DNA of 64,000 nt from Blastobasis lacticolella (lineage: Eukaryota; Arthropoda; Insecta; Lepidoptera; Blastobasidae). Position numbers and translations under genes: made by a program. Each line of letters begins with the position of its first letter. The first letter of the stretch is position 1. The stretch covers positions 9,751,428 through 9,815,427 of the forward strand of contig LR990049.1 in assembly GCA_905147135.1 (NCBI GenBank), in the 5' to 3' direction. This document shows, one piece after another, positions 46,610 to 58,788 of this stretch. The notes beneath the pieces were generated by a model. The model worked only from the letters and a program-made list of their open reading frames with translations. It was not told where the DNA came from and ran no database searches.

Positions 46610-46740
46610 TGTATGACCGACAAACAGGCGGGACCTGTGTCACCTGACGGAAAGCATTCAACGTTGCGTATGCAGATTAGCAACACTGGGGGTGTGGTGC
46701 TACCAATGAGTTGCCCACCTCTAGAGACACTATTATTTGC
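46610..46740 (-). repeat. Fragment of the 0.34-kb repeat (family S)
   Basis: GTATGACCGACAAACAGGCGGG, CACCTGACGGAAAGC, GATTAGCAACACT and AGTTGCCCACCTCTAGA match the antisense of the family S 3' half, with about 20-30% divergence by eye. Confidence 0.6.
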
Positions 46741-47017
46741 TTTTTGTAAACTAATATTATTTGTAAAATATAATTTACTTTCGGATTTTCTCGTTTATTT
46801 GCGGGTTTACAACCGCGCTTCTTACCGAATTTCATATTTCTAGGTCATCGGGAAGTGCCTTAAAGGTTTCGATGATTCCGTTTTTAATTACAATAATATG
46901 GCCGTATTCTTGGATTGCGGTGACATATAACCTTGAGCTTTTTACTGCATTTTTGTTTTCCTAGATAATATCAACTATAGGATTCGAAAAAAAAAGTAAT
47001 ATTAATAAATAATCGTG

Positions 47018-47264
47018 GACAAATTCACACAGCGCCATGTAGCCCCAAACAAAGCAAAGCTTGTACTATGGGTGCTAGCTAACTGATATACTACTTATAC
47101 TCGTATACTTTTTTTAAATACATACTTTGTATACATAGAACACCCAGACCCGTAACAGAAATTAAAATTCATCATTTAAATTTCTGCCCGGCTGGGAATC
47201 GAACCCGGGGCCTCTTGCGTGGCTGACTGGCATGTTGACCACTGAACCACTCAGTTCGTCGCAG
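47018..47264 (-). repeat. tRNA-derived SINE (family T2), minus copy
   Basis: The minus strand reads GAGTGGTTCAGTGGTCAAC (A box) and CCCGGGTTCGATTCCCAGC (B box), then GGCAGAAATTTAAATGATGA, GGGTCTGGGTGTTC, AGCACCCATAGTACAAGC and GGGGCTACATGGCGCTGTG. The boxes are cleaner than in the plus copy at 39901, so this copy is younger or luckier. Confidence 0.8.
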
Positions 47265-49784
47265 TTGAAGTTTACATTTCATAAGTTAAAAATAATCTCC
47301 TAACATTTGCAGGCTTATAGGGTTGCAGCTTGCAGGGTTATAGGGTGCAGTATTCAAAGGCTCTCATTTTCTGGCTCGGTCTGAGCTGAACTACCTCTGA
47401 CTAAAACAATACTGTCACTAAACTGAAGGGATGGGCACTATGTTCGACTCTTCCGGACTGCCCGGATACTACTTTGTCCACCACGTCTTCGGCTTTCTTA
47501 TAACTACAGAAAATTAACAAAAGTATACGAAAAAAATCTTAGTTAACACTTTAGGCAGCTTGCGATAGATTCTTAAACACATTTAAGCTGATACTTAAAC
47601 GAAAATCTTCATGGAAAACACGTTAAAGTCATTCTTAAACGTATTTAAGAATTTGGTGCTGGCTAGGTTTTTAGTTTAAACACCTAATGAACCTGTTCTA
47701 TAGCTTGTGTCTGAACTTGCGTAAGCATATTCAAAAACAAATTAGTTACAAAGATAGGTGCTTAAAACTCAAATAGTTAATTCAAGCGTTCTTTAACCAC
47801 GCTTGATAAAATATATTGGTCTAAAATTTCTTACGATGAACAAGCAACGTTATACGAGATCAAGTTAAGTTAAATAATTTAGGTAAGGAAAGTTTTCATT
47901 AATACGAAAGAGTTCGTGACTTATGTCACGTTGAGGCCCTATGAAGTAACTTAGTAACAGCATGTGAATGATTAATCACACTGGATATTACGAAACCCGT
48001 AAAACAGCTAACTCAGTGTGACATTCGAATATTTGGTCTATTCTGACATTTATGGATACGGATTGTTTGTCGTCCATGATGGACGGTCCATCTCACTTAT
48101 CTGACGAGAAACGTGAACATATGTTTTCGTGAATCAAGCGCGTACCTACGTAGGATTGCCAGACTCGACTTTGTCTGATACAAATTAGGCGTTGTCCGGC
48201 CTTTCCGGTTTTCGTCAGGATTCAGACGTCAACAAATCAAAATTGCAATAAATATAGCTGTGTCATAGCACAAGACCGTTGGTTTAACGTGAAATGTAAA
48301 TCGCTTATTTAGCACTTGTTGAAATGAAATCAAAATAGATATCGTCTTTGGGATAGGCGGGGATCCACGATCTTTTGGCTCCAGCACCAAAAGTTCGTCA
48401 CCAAGTACAATAGCCTTTACAATATAAGTTACATCGATGTCAATCGAGTGGGATATTAAATGACCACGATATGATACGGTTTGAAGAGCTAGAGCGAAGT
48501 AATAGTCAACCTGGTAGAATTAAGCCTTGTATTGACTGCTTGTAGAGTATATCTTTACGAAATACCTTTGAAAGCAGTATGAGCTTGCGAAGCTTGGGGT
48601 TTATTTATTTATTTAGGCATTTCTTATACTTAAAAGAGGCCTATGTGTAGACGACAGTGGACTCACGTAGGCAGATGATCATTTATTTCACACGCAACTT
48701 TCTGCGTCATCGTGGGTAACCGAAGGACGTAGATTAAAGGTACTTGGTACACAAATTAGTGTAACACGCCTATTAAGGTGTCTGATGGATAGAAGGTACC
48801 TAGGTTATTAAGGGTTAATGAAATGCATGGTTTATGGACGGGCCGGTAGAGTGAGGTATTGCAGGATCAGGGCAACGACGACACAGGGTCAGAGTTTAGT
48901 TCTTCATGAGTCTAATCAATCTGTATGGTCTTTAATGTAAACCGTAGACAAGTGTAGTGTAGTATATTTCGCATCATTTCGAGTTTCGCGAAAACGAGGC
49001 TTCCTTTCTATTGATGTGAGTAAGACAGTGGAACACATGTCATAGGGATGATTATATTAAAAGTTTAGGTTAAGCATATACTTTTTTATTATATGTTTAA
49101 ATCATAAATCGGCAAACAGACGCTGCACCATTAAATTATTTTATATTGACTATGTATTGATTTAATTATGTAAGTTTTTCATAATATGATAATACAGGAA
49201 GTTAATCAACTTGGAGCCAGTAAAAAATACTAGAAGTAAAAGGTGTTTATTTAAAGTACAGTGTATAGATACTTTTGCTGCTTTAATATAATAGACGTAG
49301 GTATTCTTACTATCATGGGCTGTTGGTTCGTAGTCATGAACGTCAAAGTAATTATCGAATGTACTCGTGTTTTTGCCAGCCAAATTGGGTTTTTATTCTG
49401 TGCAGCCTAATAAGTGGGTACCTATCACAACCATTCCATTGAGTACAGCTGATAAGATAATGATAATGGAAAATCCATTTGACTTCGACTACATGTTCAG
49501 TATTTTATTTTATTTTAGCAAAGTAGGTATAATAACAAAACAAATTATCAACTTATATCTAACAGCTCTAGACTCTAACCCGTTACAAATTTGATGCCCA
49601 ATTACAATTATACACAACATTCAAAAAAAGAAATCATTGACAAAGGTGATGAAAATGAGAAACTACTGAGAGTGCATGCAGTTATAGACAATTACCTACC
49701 TATATTAAATTATTGTCACACTTTTTAAAGTTATTTAAAAACGTTTTAAGTTTCTATGGATTTGTATCGAATATGTCGATGTGA
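47265..49784. other. Non-coding stretch
   Basis: 47560-47880 is rich in TTAAA(C/G) and TTTAAG wording and might be an old MITE. 48600-48760 contains a possible LINE end (ACGACAGTGGACTCACGTAGG). No coding sequence is supported. Confidence 0.35.
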
Positions 49785-49850
49785 ACCTCCCCTTTCGTGG
49801 GAGAGGCCCTTAGTCCTGTAGTGGACTGTTTATGGGCTGTGATGATGATG
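49785..49850 (+). repeat. Relic of the 5331/5594 LINE 3' end
   Basis: GAACCTCCCCTTTCGTGGGAG, AGTGGACTGTTTATGGGCTGTGATGATGATG is the plus-strand 3' end of the same family, with its GATGATGATG tail. Confidence 0.75.
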
Positions 49851-50023
49851 TCGATGTGAGCACATATAGTATTAAAGTTACGGCACATTCTTAATAAGGG
49901 GCTGTTGTTTGAGACATTGTTTTTGGATGGCAGATGGTATATCAAACATTTGTGGTGTACGTACAGACCTCGTCGGTACTTTAAATCGTAGATTTCCCAA
50001 TAGCCCACCATCTAAGCCTATAG

Positions 50024-50467
50024 TCAAACCTCAGTGCACTCGCAGCTCTTGGTGAATGTTATAATTTGAAATTTTTTAGCATTAAGGGACATTTTATTAT
50101 GATCACAACATTGCTTGATTGTGTTGATGTCCCTCTGGAGCCTGACACAGTCATCGGTATTATAAATACGTCGGTAATTTTTTATGTCTTCGGCATATGC
50201 CAGGCACCTGCTTGGGATTGAATGTAATAAATCGTTTATAAACATCAACAACAGGAGTGGACCGAGATTCGAGCCCTGAGGCACGCCAGATGTAGCAAGG
50301 AAAGGAACGGAATCGAAACCACTCAACGCGACCAGCTGAGAGCGATTATCCAGATATGACGTGAACCAGCGAAGGAGGCTGCTGTGGACACCCTGGTGAC
50401 TCAATTTTGTTATGAGAATCGAATGGTCGACACGGTCGAATGCCTTTGCAAAATCAGTGTAAACAGA
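50024..50467 (-). mobile_element. Non-LTR LINE reverse transcriptase fragment
   Basis: Read from the high-coordinate end: VYTDFAKAFDRVDHSILIT, LRWFTSYLDNRSQLVALSG, SGVPQGSNLGPLLLLMFIND and CLAYAEDIKNYR, where catalytic YADD has become YAED at 50186-50197, then HNKMSLNAKKFQIITFT. The frame is open for at least 126 residues, so decay is limited, but the active-site change would abolish polymerisation. It belongs to the jockey/CR1 group. It is 5'-truncated exactly at a palindrome. Confidence 0.85.
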
Positions 50468-50491
50468 CTCTGTTTACACTGATTTTGCAAA
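50445..50491. repeat. 23-bp perfect inverted repeat with 1-nt spacer at a LINE/repeat junction
   Basis: TTTGCAAAATCAGTGTAAAC plus AGA is mirrored after a single C. The left arm is LINE coding sequence; the right arm abuts the 5' end of the family S repeat. Confidence 0.92.
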
Positions 50492-50826
50492 AGAGAGGTA
50501 GGGCATAGCGGGGTATCCCGTTCGTATTGGAGCCGCCCGACTGGGGAAGTACCTCCACCTTACAGAATACCGCAGCTAAACAATACTCTTTTAAATAGTG
50601 TTGTGTTTCTGCCGGTGAGTAAGGTTTCCAGAGCTCCATGGGGTGGGGGTTTGGGGAACCGTGGCTTTGGCAGTGGAGGGGCATTTGTCTTTTTGCTGCC
50701 AGAGAAACGTGTTATAGAGGTGGGCAACGCATTGGCGGTACTCTTGGTGTTGCTAATGTCTATAGGCAGTGACCACTTTCCAGTAGGTGGCCCGCTTGCC
50801 TGTATGCCTACAGTATGACATAAAAA
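50492..50826 (+). repeat. 0.34-kb interspersed repeat (family S)
   Basis: A full-length copy from AGAGGTAGGGCATAGCGGGG to ACAGTATGACATAAAAAAT. It directly follows the palindrome. Confidence 0.8.
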
Positions 50827-52395
50827 ATACCCTTGTGATGCCGATCACTTTAATGCTCCTCGGTGACAACGCAGCACCTGCAATTCCGCATTGACAAATA
50901 CTACATCATTTTATTTTATTCTCTTCCGTTAACACAATAACCAGACCATTCTGATGCACTGTAGCAGAAACCACCAGTCAATATAACAGTAAACTGTAAA
51001 TATGATTGGATCTTCGGGATACAAGGGTTACTAATATAGGTTTTAAGACTTTCGTGGTTATTCACTACACTTTCACTACATATATTAGTTACAAGGGTTA
51101 CTGAAGTCCATAGGCGGCGGAGACCACTTTCCATCAGCTGGCCCTGATAGAAAGAAAATAAAATACAACGATAAAGACCGCGAATCGTCCGTTGAAACAT
51201 GTTTTATTTGGAATGACATTTTGTTTTGTTCGTTACCGCATTCCGACAGGTGAACTATTCTTACTTTTTAACGTGTTTATAAAATAAGAGTGGATTATTA
51301 TAAAAGTTGAGCTCTACCTAGGTAGAGTAGCCCGCTACACTGCTAATCTACAGTTACATGGTACTTACTTTCACTCGCAACACCGTTCTGGCAGAAAAAG
51401 CAGTCTAAGGTCAGTTAAGGACATTAGAACAGTTTCCAAGTTTTAAGCTACCTTCATAGGTTTCGTAGTAGGCGTATATAATAAAAAAATAAGTCGTCAG
51501 TTCATTATGACATGTTATTTACATAACTGCGTGACATTGAAACATGGAATTTTCAACTGAAATTGTGGTGAAATAAGAACTTTTCACACTCTTTCAATTG
51601 CATATAGGTAAGTACTATATTGCCGTAGATTTTGTGGCTCTTATTTTCATTATCTTGAAATTAAAATGCTCTCCTTATAATTCGAAAATGGCGACATAAT
51701 GACGTAATTGGCTAAGAAAAAATATAAAAGATGATGAAACCACGCCAGGTTTTTGCAACCTGAACAAAGGTATTTTACATCGCAAACCCATTATTTGGCC
51801 ACCGAATATCGTGATTCGTGACACTTTTTGTCCGTTTGCCTCTTCTGCATATGTAATCAGTGTTGGTGCCTAATTTATGCAAAAAATTCGCAAACACTAG
51901 TCAACTTGTTTGTTCCTATATGCGAGAACCTCGTGATGTGGCATTTAGTGTTTTGTGTTTCCTGGTGGCTTATTTTTTCTTGTTAGTAGGTACTCAAGTC
52001 TGAGAACAAGTGGCCTTTGCTTTGTGTAATCTACTACACGTTTCGCCACACCCCGCCAGGCCTCCATGGCCAGCCAATCAGCGCAGGCCACAGCGACTCG
52101 CAGTCATTACTTTCGATGCATTGGACTTCAGTTAGCCTTGGACGGGGATAAACATTGCGTCGGGTGACAATAATTAATCGCAACCAATCTAATCAGTTGG
52201 ACCATTGAACGATGATTTGGCAAATACAACATTGGTTTAGCAAATACTTAGGTGTCGATAAGTCTATTTACAAATTAGTTTATTTTATTTTTAAATACCT
52301 ACGTGTCATATGTTTTTTATATTGCGACACAATTCTTTAAATATTTTATTTATGTTTATTCTATAGTATCAAATTATTTATAAATTCATTTTATT
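50827..52395. other. Non-coding stretch
   Basis: 51100-51150 (CATAGGCGGCGGAGACCACTT, CCATCAGCTGGCCC) is a scrap of family S. No gene is supported. Confidence 0.35.
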
Positions 52396-52419
52396 GCTTA
52401 GGTAGTAGGTATTGCTTGC

Positions 52420-52680
52420 TTGGCGGTGCAATGTGGGTGGGTTATTACGGGGCCCACTGAAAACCAGCGTTGTGGTTCGCGGCAAGCGGTCACAACACTA
52501 TGCTGAGGAACATTTACACTGGATACCCAAGAGAAATGCTACTGGGAACCCTATAATTGTCCCGTGTTTTATGTACCGTGTTTTTATGTGTTAAATATAA
52601 TTGTATTGCAAATTATGATGTCGTGGCGTCCTTTGTAATAAATTTTTCTTTCTTTCTTTCTTCTTTCTTCTATGTCATTA
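52420..52680 (+). mobile_element. LINE 3' end with TTTC microsatellite tail
   Basis: ACTGAAAACCAGCGTTGTGG, CACTATGCTGAGGAACA and CTTTGTAATAAATTTTTCTTTCTTTC form a 3' UTR with AATAAA next to a TTTC repeat at 52647-52680. The segment GAAAACCAGCG(T/C)TGTG..GCTGAGG also occurs in the insert at 57328. Confidence 0.65.
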
Positions 52681-52684
52681 GCTG

Positions 52685-54183
52685 TAGCCGTAATCTGTTT
52701 ATCGCATACTTTAATATCCTTTCGATATTTATTATGTACAGTGCGATCGATATCTCTAAGAGAGGATTAGGTAGATTGTAGCATAAACTGTGGTTGGCAT
52801 ATAGGCAATACAATAAAAGTTATGGGCAGGCTATTTCTTTTATTGTATTTGTTTCATATTTATTAGCATGTACACATACAATACTTTTATAGTTCTATTT
52901 TATTCGTTATAGATATGTAGGTGGTAAACGGTTATAAGGAAAAAGGTCATCGTTTATTTTTATTTTCTGTAATGAATGAGAAACGGAGCAGAAAATATCC
53001 CTAGTCATTCTACAAGAACGACATTAATTATCTTTAGGTAGTAATAAGAGTTACATAATTGATAGATTATGTTACACTGAGCTTATTGTGAGAGACACAA
53101 TGATTTTTTCACGCTGCCTGATAAGATGTAACAGGCGAACATTCATCTGAATCCTTCTTTCAGAGTTAACCTTATTACCCATGTTATATTTTATCATTAT
53201 CACCCATCTGTATTTTGTTAAATATATCTATGTATTTTTAAAACTACTAGCTACTAGCGAATTCCGGCCGGCCGCGATTCTTCAGCGATGTCACCGCGAA
53301 CCTGCCACGAATTCGCCGTCGCACCCTTATTTTAAGCATAAGATGGGAAAAGTATTTTGGAAATTGTATTAATTAAAGGAATAATTATTAACAAATTTTG
53401 GTATTTAGTAAGTAGGTACAAAAACTCCGTATCCAGATAAACTAAATAATCGGCAACCTCAATCGTTAGCTTCAGCGTTATCGTGAAATCGCGAACGAAC
53501 GTGATGGTTCGCAGCATAGACTAATAAGACGGCTAAATTCACACAATGGGATGTGACTGTGACCACTGCATTCTCAGTCGATGGTAATTTTCCATTCGCT
53601 CTGTGTAATGAATCGATGTTTATGAAACATAACGCAAGTGAGTGCACACACGCAACAGTTCCGCGGCGACGGCAACTCGAGACCTCTGTGTCAGAAAATT
53701 CGACTGTTGCCGACCACGGACATTACAGTTCTCTTTGTTTGTAATTGTGTATACACGAGGAGACACACCATTGATGAACGTTCTGGAAGCGCCTGGCTTC
53801 TGATGTAATAGGTATCTGTGTGACTGGAAGCTAGCCGTTTAATTTGCTTCGACTTTACGCTGATTCTAAATATGGATGACAGTCAAGTTTAGTGATTTGA
53901 GACATATTCTAAACGCGTGATTTGTGAGTATATGAGTATTGTGTGGATGGATGGCCATTTAAACATAGACTGGCGCACGTTCCGATGAATTAATATTCTT
54001 TACTTTTTTACGAAAACACTACTAAACCGAACACTTATTGATGTTATTGTTGTAGTTTACACCTTAGGAAGAGCATGAATGCACGTGCCTCTTGTCGCAC
54101 TGCATTGACAGTTTAAAAGTGTCACGCAAGTCTGTAAAATGCTTGGGACTATTAGCATTGCGTCATATTAAAAACGCAGACTT
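52685..54183. other. Non-coding stretch
   Basis: I see no supported gene. 53255-53330 is GC-rich (CGGCCGGCCGCGATTC). Confidence 0.35.
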
Positions 54184-54353
54184 AGGCCTTGCCACATACA
54201 AAGCTCGGCGCGAGCGCGGCGTGAGCGCGGTGCGATATTTGCTAGGCAACCATCGCGCGGCGCGATAGTTGCTAGGCAACCATCGCGCGGCGCGATGGTT
54301 GCCTAGCAAATAACGCGCCGCGCTCGCGCCGAGCTTTGTATGTGGCAAGGCCT
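54184..54353. mobile_element. 170-bp GC-rich foldback element
   Basis: The 35-bp arms are perfectly inverted (AGGCCTTGCCACATACAAAG..GAGCGCG). Interior pairing continues through TTGCTAGGCAACCATCGCGC and its mirror, including an internal direct repeat of GCTAGGCAACCATCGCGCGG. Nearly the whole element can fold into one hairpin. It contains no gene. No clear target duplication: the flanks are CTT and TTT. Confidence 0.88.
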
Positions 54354-54874
54354 TTTTATCATTCACGTGTAAATAACCGATATTTGCATGTAGGTTATAT
54401 TAAAAATTTATTTTTAGATATTGCTGCGAACAGCAGTCAAATAGCACACTTTATAGGAGAGAATAAACATTATTCTTCATTAATTACATAACTATAACGG
54501 CAACTTTGTAGGTGGCGTGCGCATTTGCTTCGGGTAAGGCACGCTAGGCTACCCTCGGTTCTCAGTCTGCCAGTCTGCACATGACGACGCAACGCTAACC
54601 ACATAACTTTTAATGTACCTATGGTATCTATGAAATAGCTTAATAATCATCCTAGAGGGCAATCCTTGTTTCTAACAGACAAGATTAACTTTCGCTCTTC
54701 AGATGTACTCTATCTTCAGCGAGGATTTTACGTCGTCGTAAACTACTACGTTATTCTCTAAGACAACATCCGTGAGCGCAACGCTGAAACGTGACAGAAC
54801 GGGGCCAGGTTGCCAAGAAACGCACTAATTTCTATTAAAATATTGTTATCATCCAACAGAACATCCTACATTTC

Positions 54875-55060
54875 GTATTTATATAGTATTTGGATTTATC
54901 TGTTCTATTGATAGCTTTATTACCTATACGGTTGGTTTCGGGATCCGCGCTGCAGCTGGCCATGCATTCTGTTTTGACGACATTCAGTTTCAAATCAGCG
55001 TTTTCTAGCACATCCTTCCACGTGTTTACCCTGGCTATAACTTAGTAAAGTTGTTTAATG
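54875..55060 (-). mobile_element. LINE reverse transcriptase fragment in copy 1
   Basis: The minus strand reads VNTWKDVLENADLKLNVVKT, ECM.SCSADPETNRIGN, the thumb region after the catalytic box of a LINE RT. Its duplicate is at 57585-57770. Confidence 0.65.
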
Positions 55061-55362
55061 GACCATAAACCCTAATTGCTGAATCGCGTACAGCGTAATC
55101 CCTTCTCGGTCACAATGCCCACAATCCCCTCGTCAATTGACTGTTAACTAACGTCTAATTGACGGCTCTAACTATTGCCACGAACTATGAGTGAGTAATA
55201 ATTACCGAAGTAAATACAACGGGGGATCGTTATTGATTACTCCAAAACGAGTTTACCAAGATAGATACTAGATTGAAACTACGAATTTTAACGAATTACA
55301 GGCTGAGACAGTGCACTATAGCCTCCCAAAGAACGAAGAATTTAGATAAATTTCTTTTTATA

Positions 55363-55455
55363 CCATTAAGGTGGCAAACAGCTTAGGGCCTGGCTAATGG
55401 TTAGCAGTCACCGCAGCCTATGGACGTTTGCAATGCCTTGTCACCCCTTTCTTGA
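55363..55455 (+). repeat. Family G LINE end in copy 1
   Basis: AAGGTGGCAAACAGCTTAGGG, AGCAGTCACCGCAGCCTATGG; same family as 33850. Its duplicate is at 58062. Confidence 0.7.
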
Positions 55456-55530
55456 AATTAGGAGTATACTCAGTTCTACTTAATGCTTACAAACTTTTAT
55501 AAATACCGACCTACTCAGAGGAACATGTCA

Positions 55531-55742
55531 TCATCATAATCTTGGCGTTACCTCCCGCGCGGCACATGAGGGCCTGGGGTCCGCCTTCCTACTCCTCTTG
55601 GTCCACTTCGCTCGGTCTTCGGCATACTTGGTGGTGAGATTGTTGGCACGCATAACACTCCCAACAACGTCCAGTCTTCTTGGGCGGTTTCTCCTTCCCG
55701 TGCCTGGCGGGGCTGGAAGATACTCAATCTTACACCTGCGTT
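55531..55742 (-). mobile_element. RTE-like LINE 3' end in copy 1
   Basis: The minus strand reads GRPPKKTGRCWECYACQQ.. and SEVDQEE.EGGPQALMCR, ending in a GATGATGATG tail at 55531. Its duplicate is at 58228-58441. Confidence 0.7.
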
Positions 55743-55745
55743 AAG

Positions 55746-56090
55746 AGAGGTAGGGCATAGCGGGGTATCCCGTTCGAATAGGAGCCGCCCGACTGGGGAA
55801 GTACCTCCACCATACAGAATACCGCAGCTAAACAATACTCTTTTAAATAGTATTGTGTTTCTGCCGGTGAGTAAGGTTTCCAGTGCTCCATGGGGTGGGG
55901 ATTTGGGGAACCGTGGCTTTGGCAGTGCCAGTGGCAGGCATTTCCTTTTTGCTGCCAGAGCAACGTGTTATAGAGGTGGGCAACGCATTAGTGATACTCT
56001 TGGTTTTGCTAATGTCTATAGGCAGTGGTGACCACTATCCATCAGGTGGCCCGCCTGTCTGTTTGCCTACCGTATGACATAAAAAAAAAT
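55746..56090 (+). repeat. Family S repeat in copy 1
   Basis: Full-length: GAGAGGTAGGGCATAGCGGGG to CCGTATGACATAAAAAAAAA. It is shared with copy 2, so it inserted before the duplication. Confidence 0.8.
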
Positions 56091-57327
56091 CTTCTTCTCT
56101 TTGACTGGCGACAGTTACTCACGCAACACCACACTACAATTAGATAATGACTGTGCTCATGAAACTTGACACCAGTCGGCGAAATATTGAACAACGAAGA
56201 CCAACTAATTGATAGTTTGGAGCAACAGGCAAGCTTGGCCGTTACTGGTCTGATTGTAAAATTCTTCACTCAGTTCATTTCTTGCTGTATTACAGCTGCT
56301 AGAGTTAGGAATACACCGTCACGGGGTGGCAATCGGCGCCCGAAACTGTTTACTAATCTCAGGGTTCTCAGCAGTTGACCTTGGTCAACCTAGCTTCACC
56401 ATGTTCGCCAACGGTATCACACCTAACGAGTGGCGATCTCGTTGAGATACTGAAATTCAACTAGCCTCAAAGTACGACACGGTCACCCATCCAGTTCCCA
56501 GATTGATGATCGATCTCACAAGGATGCAGCCACTAGGCCAGGGCCGCAAGAGTACACGCCCAATGAAAAATTGTATATATACTTATTATTTTATAACTAA
56601 AACAAGTAGATAAATTGTTTACTTTCATATAAAAGACATCAACGAGATCCTGTTAGACAACATTATCTGTAAGACCAGCTTTCTAAGGTAGGGTAGCTTT
56701 TAGCTGATTCTACTAAATTAATTTATACTATTTCACAATATTATGTAGCTATACAACAACCTTCACTACTAGGAAATCTACGGCCATGGTGTATAAATTT
56801 GGTCAGTCATAGCCCGATGAGCTCATGCCTCATTATCTTCTTATCATCATATACCTAATCAGTGATAAGTTTTATAATGATAACAAAGCAGGTCAAAAAA
56901 TATTGCTGTGACATTCCACTTAAGTACTTCACTAAATCAAATCCAACCACTTATCTTCCTTCATACTTACTAAACATCGAGTTTCACGTGGACGGCAACT
57001 TTGTAGGTAGCGTGCGCATTTGCTTCGGGTGAGGCACGCTAGGCTACCCTCGGTTCTCAGTCTGCCAGTCTGCACATGACGAGCGGGAGCTAGCAACGCT
57101 AACCACAGAACTTTTAATGTACCTATGGTATCTATGAAATAGCTTAATAGTCATCCTAGCGGGCAATCCTGGTTTCTAACAGACAAGATTAACTTTCGTT
57201 CTTCCAGATGTGATCTATCTTCAGCGAGGATTTTACATCGTCGTAAACTACTACGTTATTTTCTAAGACAACATCCGTGAGCGCAACGCTGAAACGTGAC
57301 AGAACGGGGCCAGGTTGCCAAGAAACG

Positions 57328-57516
57328 AATCTATTATGGGTCAGTCTGAAAACCAGCGCTGTGTTTGGCTGCTGCCATTCATAGCATTAAGCTGAGGCTG
57401 GTCCAATTTGGTCCGAGGACGCATCGCCCTGCTTTCCTAATATGTATTTATTATGTTAGTTTTAAGTATTTGAATGTGTTATTGGACCAAATAAAGTTAC
57501 GTCTATGTCTATGTCT
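57328..57516 (+). mobile_element. 189-bp retroposon insertion in copy 2 with 5-bp target duplication
   Basis: It is absent from copy 1. AAACG flanks it at 57323-57327 and 57517-57521. It ends AATAAAGTTACGTCTATGTC, a polyadenylation signal plus a TCTATG repeat tail, so it is a 5'-truncated LINE end. It landed after the duplication. Confidence 0.85.
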
Positions 57517-57584
57517 AAACGCACTAATTTCTATTAAAATATTGTTATCATCCAACAGAACATCCTACATTTCTTATTTATATA

Positions 57585-57770
57585 GTATTTGGATTTATCT
57601 GTTCTATTGATAGCTTTATTACCTATACGGTTGGTTTCGGGATCCGCGCTGCAGCTGGCCATGTATTCTCTTTTGACGACATTCAGTTTCAAATCAGCGT
57701 TTTCTAGCACATCCTTCCACGTGTTTACCCTGGCTATAACTTAGTAAAGTTGTTTAATGGACCATAAACC
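57585..57770 (-). mobile_element. LINE reverse transcriptase fragment in copy 2
   Basis: Duplicate of 54875-55060, nearly unchanged. Confidence 0.65.
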
Positions 57771-58061
57771 CTAATTGCTGAATCGCGTACAGCGTAATCC
57801 CTTCTCGGTCACAATGCCCACAATCCCCTCGTCAATTGACTGTTAACTAACGTCTAATTGACGGCTCTAACTATTGCGACGAACTATGAGTGAGTAATAA
57901 TTACCGAAGTAAATACAACGGGGGCTCGTTATTGGTTACTCCAAAACGAGTTTACCAAGATAGATACTAGATTGAAACTACGAATTTTAACGAATTACGG
58001 GCTAAGACAGTGCACTATAGCCTCCCAAAGAACGAAGAATTTAGATAAATTTCTTTTTATA

Positions 58062-58155
58062 CCATTAAGGTGGCAAACAGCTTAGGGCCTGGCTAATGGT
58101 TAGCAGTCACCGCAGCCTATGGACGTTTGCAATGCCTTGTCACCCCTTTCTTGAA
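58062..58155 (+). repeat. Family G LINE end in copy 2
   Basis: Duplicate of 55363-55455. Confidence 0.7.
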
Positions 58156-58227
58156 ATTAGGAGTATACTCAGTTCTACTTAATGCTTACAAACTTTTATA
58201 AATACCTACCTACGCAGAGGAACATGT

Positions 58228-58441
58228 CATCATCATCATCTTGGCGTTACCTCCCGCGCGGCACATGAGGGCCCGGGGTCCGCCTTCCTACTCCTCTTGG
58301 TCCACTTCGCTCGGTCTTCGGCATACTTGGTGGTGAGATTGTTGGCACGCATAACACTCCCAACAACGTCCAGTCTTCTTGGGCGGTTTCTCCTTCCCGT
58401 GCCTGGCGGGGCTGGAAGATACTCAATCTTCCACCCACGTT
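58228..58441 (-). mobile_element. RTE-like LINE 3' end in copy 2
   Basis: Duplicate of 55531-55742 with a slightly cleaner CATCATCATCATC tail. Confidence 0.7.
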
Positions 58442-58443
58442 AA

Positions 58444-58788
58444 GAGAGGTAGGGCGCAGCGGGGTATCGCGTTCGAATAGGAGCCGCCCGACTGGGGAAG
58501 TACCTCCACCATACAGAATACCGCAGCTAAACAATACTCTTTTAAATAGTATTTTGTTTCTTCCGGTTAGTAAGATTTCCAGTGCTCCATGGGGTGGGGA
58601 TTTGGAGAACCGTGGCTTTGGCAGTGGAGGGGCATTTGCCTTTTTGCTGCCAGATCAACGTGTTATAGAGGTGGGCAACGCATTAGCGATACTCTTGGTT
58701 TTCCTAATGTCTATAGGCAGTGGTGACCACTTTCCATCAGGTGGCCCGCTTGTCTGTTTGCCTACGGTGTGACATAAAAAAAAATCTT
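58444..58788 (+). repeat. Family S repeat in copy 2
   Basis: Full-length copy ending CGGTGTGACATAAAAAAAAA. It differs from its partner in copy 1 mainly by substitutions and by SHORT changes around GGCAGTGCCAGTGGCAGGC, which here is GGCAGTGGAGGGGC. Confidence 0.8.

Larger units (their letters stand above)
54498..56991. repeat. Tandem segmental duplication, copy 1 (2.5 kb)
   Basis: It runs from CGGCAACTTTGTAGG to CGAGTTTCACGTGGA and is followed immediately by copy 2. By eye identity outside indels is very high. It holds, in order, a LINE fragment, a family G relic, an RTE 3' end, a family S copy and an unassigned segment with a short open frame (56166-56378). Confidence 0.93.

Noticed and set aside
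56166..56378. 70-residue frame conserved between the two duplicate copies
   Set aside because: Conservation follows from the recent duplication. Copy 1 lacks an ATG, and no family is recognised.
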